Source: Bacillota bacterium (GTDB lineage: Bacteria > Bacillota > Clostridia > Lachnospirales > Anaerotignaceae). From it: a stretch of DNA of 64,000 bases. Under the pieces are notes generated by a model. That model saw nothing but the letters and a program-made list of their open reading frames with translations, was not told the origin of the DNA and made no database searches. The translations under genes were made by a program, and so were the position numbers. The DNA is taken from contig JAHZDZ010000001.1 in NCBI GenBank assembly GCA_019422105.1, positions 455,751 to 519,750 on the forward strand, written 5' to 3'. Positions 45,730 through 55,240 of the stretch are shown here, piece after piece (the stretch's first letter is position 1; each line of letters starts with the position of its first letter).

Positions 45730-46105
45730 TGTGTTCCACCTCCATCAGCATATCAAGCATTGTATGCAGTTCCTCTTTTTTTAACCCGGCCCTCTGTGCA
45801 GATTGTATCGCTCTTAAAAGGTTTTCCTCTGTTTCCCTCAGAAGCTGTTCTCGAATTAATTCGGAGCCTCGGCTCATAACGTAGCAGCCCTTCCCCTGTA
45901 CATTTGTGACAAATCCCTCCGCCTCCAGCTCCGAGTAGGCTCTTGTCGTTGTCAAAACGCTTATTTTCAGCTCCTTTGCCAGCTGCCTCAGGGAAGGCAG
46001 CATTGTGTTTTCTTCCAGCTCTCCTGAAAGTATAGCGCTTTTTATCTGTTCCTTAATCTGCTCATAAATGGGTATACCCGATACGTTCGAAATGATTATT
46101 TTCAT
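45722..46105 (-). CDS. GntR-family regulator, YtrA subfamily
   Basis: The product is 127 aa. The winged-helix part reads PIYEQIKEQIKSAILSGELEENTMLPSLRQLAKELKISVLTTTRAYSELEAEGF, with only a short C-terminal tail, as in YtrA. It sits first in the operon with the ATPase and permease and probably represses it. A perfect dyad lies over the -10 region upstream. Confidence 0.9.
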   Translation of the reverse strand: MKIIISNVSGIPIYEQIKEQIKSAILSGELEENTMLPSLRQLAKELKISVLTTTRAYSELEAEGFVTNVQGKGCYVMSRGSELIREQLLRETEENLLRAIQSAQRAGLKKEELHTMLDMLMEVEHNG

Positions 46106-46147
46106 TTTCCCACCCCGTGTTATTACTGTTATATCTGTTACATATAC

Positions 46148-46176
46148 AGTATATTATCTATATACTCTTCTGTCAA
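46148..46176 (-). promoter_or_regulatory. Promoter and operator of the GntR/ABC operon
   Basis: On the minus strand TTGACA (46171-46176), a 17-bp spacer and TATACT (46148-46153) form a near-perfect promoter. AGTATAT and ATATACT (46148-46166, 5-nt centre) are a dyad covering the -10 and spacer, a good site for the GntR dimer. Confidence 0.75.
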
Positions 46177-46564
46177 TCCCTTTTTATCGTTTTTTTCCTC
46201 TATTATTTTCCAAATATACTTTGTCCTTCAGAGATGTACTTTATTTTAGTGTCAGGGTATTACAAGTATGGCAGTTCAGTTTTATTTTAAATCCTATCGT
46301 TTTTTGGCAAAGCTCTTGTGGAGGCCTTGCCTCCAAGCCTCCACAAGGGTTCTCCCTTGACCCAGGAGGAAACTTTTATTTTCCGCGGCTGTATGAAAAA
46401 CCAAACCGCAATAGCTGTACAAAATCTCTCTACCGCGCTATACTCACATACAGGCGCAGTATAAGTCAGGAAGAACGGAAAGTCTTCCTCTAAAATAATA
46501 TCAGGCCCGAAAAACAGGCCTGGGACTTGCAAGTCCAAAATCAATGTAAAGGGGAGAGAAGAAA
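46177..46564. other. Intergenic with REP-like palindrome
   Basis: CTTGTGGAGGCCTTGCCTCC and GCCTCCACAAGGG at 46314-46350, ending in CCCTTGACCC, resemble the segment at 41325-41350 (CTTGACCC, CGCAAGAG). No gene is supported here. Confidence 0.45.
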
Positions 46565-47437
46565 TTGAACTGGATTACCGGTCTGCAAAACACGATTAAT
46601 ACCATAGAGGAAAATATCACCGAAGAAATTGATTACACAGAGCTTGCAAAAAAAGCGTACTCCTCCGAGTTTCATTTTCAAAGAATTTTCCATATACTCT
46701 GCGGCTACACGATTGGCGAGTATGTCCGCCTCAGAAGGCTGACGCTGGCGGGAAGCGAACTGGCAAGCTCAGATGCAAAGGTCATTGACATAGCCTTGAA
46801 ATACGGCTATGACAGTCCTGAAAGCTTCAGCCGCGCTTTTACGAAATTTCATGGTATTACACCTTCCCGTGCAAAGCAGAATCAATCCGCCCTCAAATCC
46901 TTCTCACGCCTGTCCATCAAGCTTATTTTAGAAGGAGGAAACATCATGGATTACAGAATCGTAAAGGAATCACCGTTCCAAATGATTGCAAAAAAGGACC
47001 AGTTCCCACAGGGTAAAGAAATCAGCCATGAAAAAATACGCAGCTTCTGGCAGAAATGCAACAATGACGGCACAATTGAAACACTCTGCCGTTATATAAA
47101 ACCAGGCAATATTTTGGGCAATGCTATCGCAGGCATCTGCTTTGACAACCCGAACAAAGGCGACTTTGACTACGCCATAGGCGTCCCCTACGAGGGCGGA
47201 GATATTCCTGACGGCTTCTCTATTACTACAATACCGGAAAATACATGGGCAGTATTTCCCTGCATTGGCCCAATGCCGGATGCATTTCAAACACTGTGGA
47301 AAAAAATCTATACTGAATTTTTTCCCACAAGCGAATATCAGCCCTCAAACGGCATGTGCTTTGAGTCCTATCCGGGAGATAATGTCACGGACGCGGACTA
47401 CGCCTGCGAGCTTTGGATTTCCGTAATCAAAAAATAA
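46565..47437 (+). CDS. AraC-family regulator with GyrI-like ligand domain
   Basis: The product is 290 aa from a TTG start (46565), with GGGGAG 8 nt upstream. The two helix-turn-helix units lie at the N terminus (LAKKAYSSEFHFQRIFHILCGYTIGEYVRLRRL, then IDIALKYGYDSPESFSRAFTKFHGITPS). Residues from about 130 on match the GyrI/SOUL-like domain (PF06445) that binds small lipophilic ligands, as in Rob- and BmrR-like regulators. The target may be an efflux gene elsewhere; it is followed by its own terminator. Confidence 0.9.
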   Translation: MNWITGLQNTINTIEENITEEIDYTELAKKAYSSEFHFQRIFHILCGYTIGEYVRLRRLTLAGSELASSDAKVIDIALKYGYDSPESFSRAFTKFHGITPSRAKQNQSALKSFSRLSIKLILEGGNIMDYRIVKESPFQMIAKKDQFPQGKEISHEKIRSFWQKCNNDGTIETLCRYIKPGNILGNAIAGICFDNPNKGDFDYAIGVPYEGGDIPDGFSITTIPENTWAVFPCIGPMPDAFQTLWKKIYTEFFPTSEYQPSNGMCFESYPGDNVTDADYACELWISVIKK

Positions 47438-47472
47438 CGGAATTGATCCTAAGTATATCCCTGTACAAAAAT

Positions 47473-47517
47473 AGGGGTAAAACTTCATTACACGAAGTTT
47501 TACCCCTTCTATTTTTG
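47473..47517 (+). terminator. Terminator of the AraC gene
   Basis: Arms AGGGGTAAAACTTC and GAAGTTTTACCCCT flank ATTACAC and are followed by TCTATTTTT. Confidence 0.85.
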
Positions 47518-47601
47518 AAAAAATATTCTTTTCCGCAGATAGCCTGAAATAAGCCTATAAAAGGCAGAAATTTTAATCTTCGGGACTGCTGAAAAAGGAT
47601 G

Positions 47602-48972
47602 TCAAAAGAATTTATCCCGATAGCCCTGTATAAATATAAACAGCACAATAAAGGGAAGTATATAGGATACATAAAAGCGGATCGCCTTTGGAAATTTAAT
47701 TCCCTGACCACTGTCGGCCTCTTTGATAAAGTTATCCCAGCCCCAGCCATAGCGTGTTGTGCAAAACAGCAGGTAAACCAGTGAACCCAGAGGCAGCAGG
47801 TTATTGCTGACAATGAAATCCTCCAGATCAAGGATATTGCTCTTGGGACCGATTGGATGAAAGCCGCTCCAGCTGCTGAAGCCTAAAATACATGGCAAAG
47901 AAAGCAAAATGATAACAATGAAATTAAACAGTACCGCCTTTTTTCTCGGCCATCCCCACATATCCATGGAAAAGGACAAAATATTCTCAAATACCGCAAT
48001 AATGGTGGAAAGAGCCGCAAAGGACATGAACACAAAAAACAGTGCGCCCCATATCCTGCCCCCCGGCATAGCATTAAAAATATTGGGAAGTGTAATAAAT
48101 ATCAGGTTAGGGCCGCTGTCCGGCTGTACGCCGAAGGAAAAGCACGCCGGAAAAATAATGAGGCCCGCCGTAATAGCCACAAAGGTATCGAGCACAGTAA
48201 TGCTGATTGCCTCTCCCGTCAGGGATCGTTCCCTTCCAATATAGCTTCCGAAAATTGCCATAGACCCTATTCCAAGACTCAGTGTAAAAAAAGCCTGTCC
48301 CATTGCCGCATAGATAACCTCTCCTGCACCAAAATCCAGCATTGCCTTAAAATCAGGCTTCAAATAAAAAGAAAGACCATCCTCAGAGCCGGGAAGCGTC
48401 ACAGAGCGTACCGCCAGTATCACCATGACCACCAGAAGACAGCTCATCATAACCTTTGTTATCTTCTCCACGCCGTTTTGAAGGCCCTTGGAACAGATAA
48501 ACATGCAAATTCCAACCGCCAGCACCATCCACGCCGTCAATTCCGCAGGATGCCCCGTAAAGCTGACAAAGGCTTCTGTTACCGCATTCGCCTCCAGGCC
48601 CGCAAAGTCCCCCTTGAGCGTTTTCACAAAATAGGCCAGCATCCAGCCGCCGATTGTCGTATAGAACATCATCAGAATATAGTTGCCCGCCATGCCAAAA
48701 TAGCTGTACAGGTGCCATTTGCTCCCATCAGGCTCCAAAACGTCAAAGGAACGTGCAATGCTCCTGCGGCTGCCACGTCCCACTGAAAATTCCATTACCA
48801 TAATAGGCAGTCCCAAAATCAAAAGAAAAAACAAATAAATGAGTACAAAAGCTGCCCCGCCATACATTCCTGTAATATAGGGAAACCGCCAGACATTTCC
48901 GAGCCCTATGGCACATCCGGCAGAAATTAAAATAAATCCGATACGGGAAGAAAACCTTTCCCTCTCATTCAT
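47602..48972 (-). CDS. Sodium-dependent amino-acid transporter (NSS/SNF family)
   Basis: The product is about 456 aa from the ATG at 48972 (MNERERFSSRIGFIL), with GGGGG upstream. The signature at TM1 is GCAIGLGNVWRFPYITGMYGGAAF, with the sodium and substrate contacts of LeuT-like proteins, and MEFSVGRGSRRS follows. About 11-12 helices are present. Family members import amino acids or related amines with sodium; the substrate is not predictable. The gene stands alone. Confidence 0.92.
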   Translation of the reverse strand: MNERERFSSRIGFILISAGCAIGLGNVWRFPYITGMYGGAAFVLIYLFFLLILGLPIMVMEFSVGRGSRRSIARSFDVLEPDGSKWHLYSYFGMAGNYILMMFYTTIGGWMLAYFVKTLKGDFAGLEANAVTEAFVSFTGHPAELTAWMVLAVGICMFICSKGLQNGVEKITKVMMSCLLVVMVILAVRSVTLPGSEDGLSFYLKPDFKAMLDFGAGEVIYAAMGQAFFTLSLGIGSMAIFGSYIGRERSLTGEAISITVLDTFVAITAGLIIFPACFSFGVQPDSGPNLIFITLPNIFNAMPGGRIWGALFFVFMSFAALSTIIAVFENILSFSMDMWGWPRKKAVLFNFIVIILLSLPCILGFSSWSGFHPIGPKSNILDLEDFIVSNNLLPLGSLVYLLFCTTRYGWGWDNFIKEADSGQGIKFPKAIRFYVSYILPFIVLFIFIQGYRDKFF

Positions 48973-49390
48973 AAAAACAGCCCCCAATCTAATATGAATA
49001 CAAGGTAAGATTATCTTTTTTGAAGGGTTTTGTAAAGAAATTTAGCGGCTTTTTGCATGAATCATTGTTTTATACATATTTCTATTCACTTTTTTATGAC
49101 GAATCCCCACTTGACAATTCCTTCCTATGCATTGTAAAGCACACAAAACATACAAAGAAACTTCCTCGAATACAAATATGGTAAAAGAACAGCGTCTCTA
49201 CCTCCGCCTGCAATGGCTTCTCCCCCAGGTACGCCAGTATTTTTTTATCGCGAATATTTGTATTGTGCCGCCAAAGGATAAAAACGATCATCCATGGAAT
49301 TATGCCTTATAAGAGAAAAAATTGGAATATGGCAGTCTGCCTAATTTCCCCTGCATTCTGTTTGCTGACAAACAGGAACATAATTCACAA
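48973..49390. other. Intergenic without recognised features
   Basis: Short frames here have no ribosome binding sites or coding pattern. No RNA gene was recognised. Confidence 0.4.
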
Positions 49391-49436
49391 AAACAGCAGG
49401 AGCCCATGGCATATATGCCAAAGGATCCTGCTGTTT
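49391..49436 (-). terminator. Terminator of the copper-amine-oxidase-domain gene
   Basis: Arms AAACAGCAGGA and TCCTGCTGTTT enclose a palindromic core TGGCATATATGCCA. On the minus strand TTTTTG follows. Confidence 0.8.
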
Positions 49437-49483
49437 AAATGTGATTCTATTGCAGTAACATAATCCTGCAGCCCTGCTTATCT

Positions 49484-50437
49484 TTATTTTGTGTATTTAT
49501 CTAATATTCCTCTGACCTCACCGCTTACAAAGATTTTACCGTCCTCCAGTGTTGGCGCCTGCTCCAGCTGTGTATATATGCCATTGATGGAACAGATTTT
49601 TGAGCCAACCGTAACTTCAATTTTTACATTATCCCTTTCCATAGACACGGGCTTGTCGTTCGCTTCCCACTTTATGGTATAGCCAAGCTTTTCCGCCGCT
49701 TCACGAAGACCTACTGTCTCGTTTTTATTTTCCTCATCCTTCTTCTCTTCCTCAGGCATCTCTGTTTCCGGCTGTGACATTTCCTCATTATTCAATATCA
49801 TCACAAATGCTGGCGTTGTCTGCGCCGGTATGCTTCTTGTCGTAGCCCCGTATATCACAAGGCACTCGCTGCCCTTAATGTCCTCCTCCGTAAAAATCTT
49901 TTTGGCGCCGGTAATATCAACTATCTTTGTGTCCTCTCCAATATTGAGCTTCAGGGTGTTTTCCTGGTTTACCAGTTCATCGTTATAGACAGATAAATCA
50001 GTAAACATCACTGTATCGGATTTTAACACGAAACCAACTACACCGCTTGTCATAGGGGGCAGGCTTAATGTCATGGGAGAATTTTGGTCAAGAACGGCCG
50101 AAACCTCCATGCCCTCCTTTAAATCAGCTATGGACTTTACGGAACCGTCCTTCTGGTCAATTACAAACGCTGTTTCATTCACATTACAGACAAGTCCCAT
50201 GTCATCATTTTCAAGTGATATTCTCACATATCCGTCTTCCTTGCTGACAGAGGCAATTTTCCCTTCCACCAGCTTATACTTTGTCTGCTGTGCCTCCTCC
50301 TTATTCTCCTGTGAAGCTGCTGTGACTGGCACAGCCGGAAGGGCATTGCTCTGAGCCGCTACAGCATTAATAGAAAGAAGGGAAGCCGCCGCTACTGTTG
50401 TGATAAGTCCTCTGATAATCAATGTGTTTTTTTTCAT
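49484..50437 (-). CDS. Exported protein with copper-amine-oxidase N-terminal-like domain
   Basis: The product is 317 aa. A signal peptide (MKKNTLIIRGLITTVAAASLLSINAVAA) is followed by a Lys/Glu-rich start, a beta-rich middle of unknown family (about 50-215), an acidic linker (EMPEEEKKDEENKNE) and a C-terminal domain of the PF07833 type (VGLREAAEKLGYTIKWE, VEVTVGSKI-like IEVTVGSKICSING). Such domains are common in secreted proteins of Clostridia and do not carry oxidase activity. GGAGG precedes the start. Confidence 0.88.
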   Translation of the reverse strand: MKKNTLIIRGLITTVAAASLLSINAVAAQSNALPAVPVTAASQENKEEAQQTKYKLVEGKIASVSKEDGYVRISLENDDMGLVCNVNETAFVIDQKDGSVKSIADLKEGMEVSAVLDQNSPMTLSLPPMTSGVVGFVLKSDTVMFTDLSVYNDELVNQENTLKLNIGEDTKIVDITGAKKIFTEEDIKGSECLVIYGATTRSIPAQTTPAFVMILNNEEMSQPETEMPEEEKKDEENKNETVGLREAAEKLGYTIKWEANDKPVSMERDNVKIEVTVGSKICSINGIYTQLEQAPTLEDGKIFVSGEVRGILDKYTK

Positions 50438-50931
50438 ATTTTATTCCTCCAAATATTTTTTATAGTCTGATTTTTTGTGTTTCTACTCATTAAGACGCAG
50501 TGTTACCGCTTTTGTTCCGGCAAAATAAAAAAATAACCAGACAATTATTTCTTTTTCTTCCTGTACCTGCCTTTACCGGCTCCCCTTCTAAGCCTGCCGC
50601 CTTACACTTAAAGCCCATTCCGCTTCGCCGCCTGATACCGTGACATACCCGCCTTAGTTCGCCTGAATCGATTTATTTCCAAAGATACGCTCATATTGCA
50701 CGCTATTATTTCTCTGTCTGGCGAAACCATCCATCAGTCAATTGTTCATAGCGTTTTGACTGCTTTGCCACTAAAAAATGAAAATAGTCCGTACCATAGC
50801 CGGTGCCCAAAGTAAAAAATAAAGCAAAAAAAACCTGAGAAGTCAAGCTTTCTTTGCCTGTAAGCAAAATACTATTTCGTTTTTTTCTTCGCCCAAGACC
50901 TAATTACACTCCCCATTGCAGACGATTTCCT
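50438..50931. other. Intergenic without recognised features
   Basis: I see no gene or RNA. A TATAAA with the GGAGG of the downstream gene suggests that the promoter of the exported protein lies near 50465. Confidence 0.35.
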
Positions 50932-51411
50932 TCAGCCTGCAAAATATTCTGTGGTTTCCGCCGTCTCCGGCAGGGAAACTGTACTGTCAATCAGCTTAAA
51001 CAGTTCAAAAAGACTTCTGAAATAGTCAGACTTTTTTTCCTCAAGCCAGGTTATTCTACCCTGTATAGAATTGTTCTGGCTAAAATAAAACTCCAGAAGA
51101 AAGGTTGCATTCTCCCCTTTTCGGGGCATATAAATGTCCATAATATCTATATCCTTATTTTTTAAATGCTTCAGCTTTGCTATGTCCGTTCTGGTAGGCC
51201 AAGCAGAATCTTCCTTCTCAAAATAGCCCCTTAAATCCTCCACACTCTCAAACACATAAAGCAAATAATCCACCATCTCAGAAAAACTATATATATCCGT
51301 ATTATTCTCATAATGATGATAAAATCTGGCTCTGAGCTTCGTTCTGTCATAGGTATCTATACATAATAAGCTTGTTCTGTACTCTTTGGGTATGTCTGTC
51401 ATATTCTTCAA
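50932..51411 (-). CDS. Hypothetical protein (159 aa)
   Basis: Not recognised. The product is hydrophilic, with many Tyr, Asp and Lys, no signal peptide and no membrane helix. GGAGGG lies about 7 nt upstream of a TTG at 51411, a better fit than the ATG three codons later. There is a mixed alpha/beta pattern (EMVDYLLYVFESVEDLRGYF, DIDIMDIYMP, ATFLLEFYFSQ). It stands alone next to tRNA-Phe. Confidence 0.65.
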   Translation of the reverse strand: MKNMTDIPKEYRTSLLCIDTYDRTKLRARFYHHYENNTDIYSFSEMVDYLLYVFESVEDLRGYFEKEDSAWPTRTDIAKLKHLKNKDIDIMDIYMPRKGENATFLLEFYFSQNNSIQGRITWLEEKKSDYFRSLFELFKLIDSTVSLPETAETTEYFAG

Positions 51412-51606
51412 ATAAATCCCTCCCCATACGGGTATACTGTTACATTACTACAGTATCATTATTCCATATAACAGTTACAAAACGGTCACAAAACGGATTT
51501 TCTACAAAAATCTTATGTTTTTCCAATAAAAAAGGGCCTCCCGCTGTATCGGAATGGCCTGCTGCTTCATCCCCTGCACACATTTTTATTTTCTGCATAA
51601 AAAAAG

Positions 51607-51679
<73 letters not shown>

Positions 51680-51918
51680 ATAAACACTTTTTAACTTTTT
51701 CAGAACTGTTTTTTATCATACCAGATAACAGGGAGGTTGTCAACCCAAAATATAGAAACTCTCTTTGCAGGAAAGTGTCAGTATTGGGTCCGGCAGACCA
51801 ATCTTTGTCGAAATAACCAAAAAAACCTGCATTTTTTCGGTGTATAAATTCTTCAACATATATGAATAAGGTGTAACCGAGACAAATGCGCATTAGCTTT
51901 ATGGCACAAAAGATTGCG

Positions 51919-52176
51919 TCACCAATCAAGTTTACGGCCACAGCCTGGACAATAATCAGGATTTTTACCTCGGATATTAAATCTTCTTTTACAGCTGGGG
52001 CACTTATAATAAATAAATGCCTGCCCAATTCCTACAAGCATACCTATAAGACCAATAACACCTACAAGATTTCCCAATAACGGTATTTTTGTTCCAATAC
52101 TCAAGCCAGCAAATACAATAATTGCGCCAATAATAACACCTATTTTGAGTATTCCATAGCTCTTTTTATAATCCAT
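51919..52176 (-). CDS. Small membrane protein with C-terminal zinc ribbon
   Basis: The product is 85 aa, with AGGAGG upstream of the ATG. Two hydrophobic helices (ILKIGVIIGAIIVFAGL and LVGVIGLIGMLVGIGQAF) are followed by a cytoplasmic-side ribbon CPSCKRRF, then CPGCGRKLDW. Such proteins are widespread and have no known function. Confidence 0.75.
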   Translation of the reverse strand: MDYKKSYGILKIGVIIGAIIVFAGLSIGTKIPLLGNLVGVIGLIGMLVGIGQAFIYYKCPSCKRRFNIRGKNPDYCPGCGRKLDW

Positions 52177-52393
52177 GCCTGAGCCTCCTATTCTAAATTC
52201 CTCATTTCACCTGCCTGGCAAAGGAACCTATCATCTTTTATATACTATCATATCGACCTGTTCTTCTCAAGGCGTCTGGTGAAAACAACGGAGTATTTAC
52301 CATATACACTTATCTACGGCAGGAACTATAGAAATCTATCGGCAGAACAAAAGACAGATGGAACCTTCTGATTATTCATAAAAGTATAATGCC

Positions 52394-52417
52394 AAAAACC
52401 GCGTTTTCACGCGGTTT
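52394..52417 (-). terminator. Terminator of the FadR-like regulator gene
   Basis: Arms AAACCGCG and CGCGGTTT flank TTTTCA; on the minus strand TTTTTGG follows. Confidence 0.8.
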
Positions 52418-52464
52418 CCCAAATTCTGGAAATATTATATTTTTCAGACAACGGGACGGCTTCC

Positions 52465-53226
52465 CTATTCCGCCTCGTCTGCGGTTTGATTTTTAAATAT
52501 ATCCCTTGCAAAAAACAGGTGCCGTTCCATAGCCCTTACTGCCAAAAGGGCGTCCCTGTTTAAAACTGCAAGATAAAGCTCTCTGGCCGTTTCCACAAAA
52601 ACCCTCAATATTGCTTTAACGTCCTCCTCCTGTCTCTCCTTCATACTTTTTTCAAAGCTGTCAGCCGTTCTGTCAAAAAAGGTATTTTCAAAAGCACCAG
52701 AAAGTCTGTTTTTGCACGCGGAGGCCAAAGCCTTATGAAAAAGGATATCAAAGGCAATAAATTCCGATACGCTTTTATCTTCCGCTACCTCCATCTGCTC
52801 CAATATCATTTTCAGAGAATATAAATCACTTTCCTCTCTGTGCTCACTGGCCCATCTTGCCATGGCCAGCTCATTCACCTGTCTGAAATCCATAAGCTCC
52901 TTTTTGTTCAGACGGTTGATGCAGATATAATTCTCAAACATCTGATGCAGGGGCATCTCATAGAGGTGGCATACTACCGCGCCGCTGCTTCCCTGTATTG
53001 TACGGATAAGGCCCTCCCTCTCAAGCATCCTCAGCGCCTCACGGATAGTGGGACGGCTCCTCTTAAACATATCCATCAGTTCCTTTTCGGAAGGAAGCCT
53101 TTCCCCATGCTTGATTTCTCTGCTCAAAATTCTCTCCCGAATGGTATCATAAATTACCTCTGAGGCTTTTTTCGTCACAATCGGCTTGAAGGCCATTTTA
53201 TCAGAGGAGTCATCTTTCCGGTCCAT
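52465..53226 (-). CDS. GntR-family regulator, FadR/FCD subfamily
   Basis: The product is 253 aa. The winged helix (ASEVIYDTIRERILSREIKHGERLPSEKELMDMFKRSRPTIREALRMLEREGLI) is followed by an all-helical FCD ligand domain (about 90-240), with the metal-type His in FHKAL. It is divergent to the MFS/deacylase operon, so it likely senses a substrate of that operon and represses it. A palindrome covers its own promoter. Confidence 0.9.
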   Translation of the reverse strand: MDRKDDSSDKMAFKPIVTKKASEVIYDTIRERILSREIKHGERLPSEKELMDMFKRSRPTIREALRMLEREGLIRTIQGSSGAVVCHLYEMPLHQMFENYICINRLNKKELMDFRQVNELAMARWASEHREESDLYSLKMILEQMEVAEDKSVSEFIAFDILFHKALASACKNRLSGAFENTFFDRTADSFEKSMKERQEEDVKAILRVFVETARELYLAVLNRDALLAVRAMERHLFFARDIFKNQTADEAE

Positions 53227-53247
53227 GTTATCACCCGTTTCCTTTAT

Positions 53248-53288
53248 TTAGTATACTAAGTATATTACATTATTTGTGAAACTGTCAA
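53248..53288 (-). promoter_or_regulatory. Promoter and palindromic operator of the FadR-like gene
   Basis: On the minus strand TTGACA (53283-53288), an 18-bp spacer and TATACT (53259-53264). TTAGTATACTAA (53248-53259) is a perfect palindrome at the start region, a likely autoregulatory site. Confidence 0.7.
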
Positions 53289-53406
53289 GTCCCTCCCCCA
53301 AATTACGCTGTCTCCTGCCTTTTTTCATGGCTGTTTCAAAATGCGCAAAATACAAAAAACAGTCTATTTTCTTCTTTAAATATATTGCATATTTATAAAA
53401 AAACAA

Positions 53407-53454
53407 TTGACAAATGGCTTTTTGCAAATTATATTAAACTTAGTTATATAAGTT
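53407..53454 (+). promoter_or_regulatory. Promoter and operator of the MFS/deacylase operon
   Basis: TTGACA (53407-53412), a 17-bp spacer and TATATT (53430-53435). AACTTA and TAAGTT (53437-53454) form a dyad directly behind the -10, with a core like the palindrome on the regulator side. A leader of about 300 nt follows; GAAAACGGC and GCCGTTTTC form a perfect hairpin near 53556-53577. Confidence 0.75.
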
Positions 53455-53763
53455 ATATTAGTTTGTTTAAATACATAAAGATACATTACATATCTATTTA
53501 AAATCTTCCGCCCTGATACACTATGTAAATTATCATGGCCCCGCCATGCTGATTTGAAAACGGCGTATGCCGTTTTCCGGATAAGGTGCACCTATCCCAA
53601 TTGATGATCTACAAAAATTGAAAGTCATGCTGTTTCATGCAGGCCTTCGACGGCAAATAAGCCGCATTTCAGGTTTCTCTGCGGTTAAGCTTTCCCGATG
53701 GTAAGCTATTTTGCCGGCAACCATTTATATTGCAGCAGAAATAAAATGCAGGGAGGTATTATC

Positions 53764-55200
53764 ATGTCTGAGGAAGATAAGAAAAATGCAGCAAGTAATC
53801 AATCAAAATACCCTTTGGGAGATGACATTCCCTTTGGGCAGAAGGTAGCTGTCGCCTGCTCGCCGATTCTGATGCTTGTCTGCGTCGCCTTGGTCCGTTA
53901 CGGCGCAAACAACATACTGGGCATTGTTGTTAAGGGACTTGACGCCCTTGCCTATTACAGCATAGCAGTGTTAGTGCTGAATATCGCGTCCGCCATCTCC
54001 GCCCCTCTGGCGGGATCACTGGGCGATATTTTCGGCCGCAAGAGAGTGGCCACAGCGACATTAATTCCCTTTACGGTTTCCACCGTGCTTTGCGGCCTGG
54101 CAACAAATATATGGATTTTTTTGATAGCGTTTTTTGTATTTGGCTTCGCCTACGCTATCTGCCAGTCCATGGTTGCCACTATGATAGCGGACGTCGTCAG
54201 CGGCAAGGCGCGTTCACAGCTTTTGGGCATACGCCACTCCTGCGTGCAGGCCGCAATTATGCTTGGCCCTATTGTCGCCGGGTTCCTGTCCGACGGCTTC
54301 GGTGCACAGAAAACATTCCTCATCATGGCGCCTTTGGGTGTCCTGTCCTTTCTGGCAATTCTGGTCTTTATGCCGGATTTACGGTATCATGAGGGAAACA
54401 GTACCATTGACTGGATCGGACTTTTGTTCCTCATTCTATCTATGGGGCCCATTACATTTCTGCTTTCCATGGGCGGAAAACAGATTCCGTGGCTGTCCCC
54501 TCTTTCCTTTGGAATGGTAGCGGTTTCTGCGGTCTCCGTATTCCTCTTTATTAAGGCGGAGAAGAAAGCCGTGAACCCTCTGCTGGACCCATCTCTGTTT
54601 CGCTATCGGGGATTTGCTCCCTTGATGATCAATAAGGGCTTATTCCAAACCAGCGCTACAATTGTGGGAAATTATCTTGTTTTATACGCACAGCTTGTCA
54701 TCGGACTTACGGCAGCCCAGACAGGAATGTTTTCCCTCTCAAGAATTTCTGCCATTGTCGCCTCTATCTTTGTGGGAAGATGGCTTGGAAAATCCAAAAA
54801 ATATAAACTGTCACTTTATCTTGCCACCTTCTTCGCCTTATTCGGCGCTTCCCTTCTTCTTCTGGTAAACGGGGGAACCAGCGCTATAACGATTATTTTA
54901 TCCCTTTGCTGTATGTATTTTGGCAATTCCTTCGAGACTGTCCCCTGCTCCATCATACCGGCTATGATTCTTCCGCCGGAAAAAAGAGGTGTCGGCCTTG
55001 GCGCTGTCTGGTTTGCCGAGAATGTGGCCTCCACGCTTTCCACAGCAGTTTACGCTTTAGTGCTCAATATGACAGGCGGGGCCATAGAAGGAAGCTATAA
55101 ATATCTTGTTGCCACCTTTATCGGCTTTATCCTTATCCGGCTTTTGATACTGATAACAAGGCTTCAAAAAATCAACTTCAGCGAATACGGAGCACAGTAA
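53764..55200 (+). CDS. MFS transporter, first of two tandem paralogs
   Basis: The product is 478 aa from the ATG at 53764 (MSEEDKKNAASNQS), with GGGAGG upstream; an earlier in-frame start at 53698 has none. The loop GSLGDIFGRKRVA is MFS motif A. About 12-14 helices are present. Regulated by the adjacent FadR-like protein and cotranscribed with a D-aminoacylase, it probably moves acylated or free amino acids. Strong similarity to the next gene shows a recent duplication. Confidence 0.88.
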   Translation: MSEEDKKNAASNQSKYPLGDDIPFGQKVAVACSPILMLVCVALVRYGANNILGIVVKGLDALAYYSIAVLVLNIASAISAPLAGSLGDIFGRKRVATATLIPFTVSTVLCGLATNIWIFLIAFFVFGFAYAICQSMVATMIADVVSGKARSQLLGIRHSCVQAAIMLGPIVAGFLSDGFGAQKTFLIMAPLGVLSFLAILVFMPDLRYHEGNSTIDWIGLLFLILSMGPITFLLSMGGKQIPWLSPLSFGMVAVSAVSVFLFIKAEKKAVNPLLDPSLFRYRGFAPLMINKGLFQTSATIVGNYLVLYAQLVIGLTAAQTGMFSLSRISAIVASIFVGRWLGKSKKYKLSLYLATFFALFGASLLLLVNGGTSAITIILSLCCMYFGNSFETVPCSIIPAMILPPEKRGVGLGAVWFAENVASTLSTAVYALVLNMTGGAIEGSYKYLVATFIGFILIRLLILITRLQKINFSEYGAQ

Positions 55201-55240
55201 GAATCACCCATTCTATACCTGAAAACGAGGGGTATGCTAT

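Noticed and set aside
49094..49312. Short frames in the gap before the copper-amine-oxidase-domain gene
   Set aside because: Both strands show frames of about 60 residues without ribosome binding sites or coherent composition.
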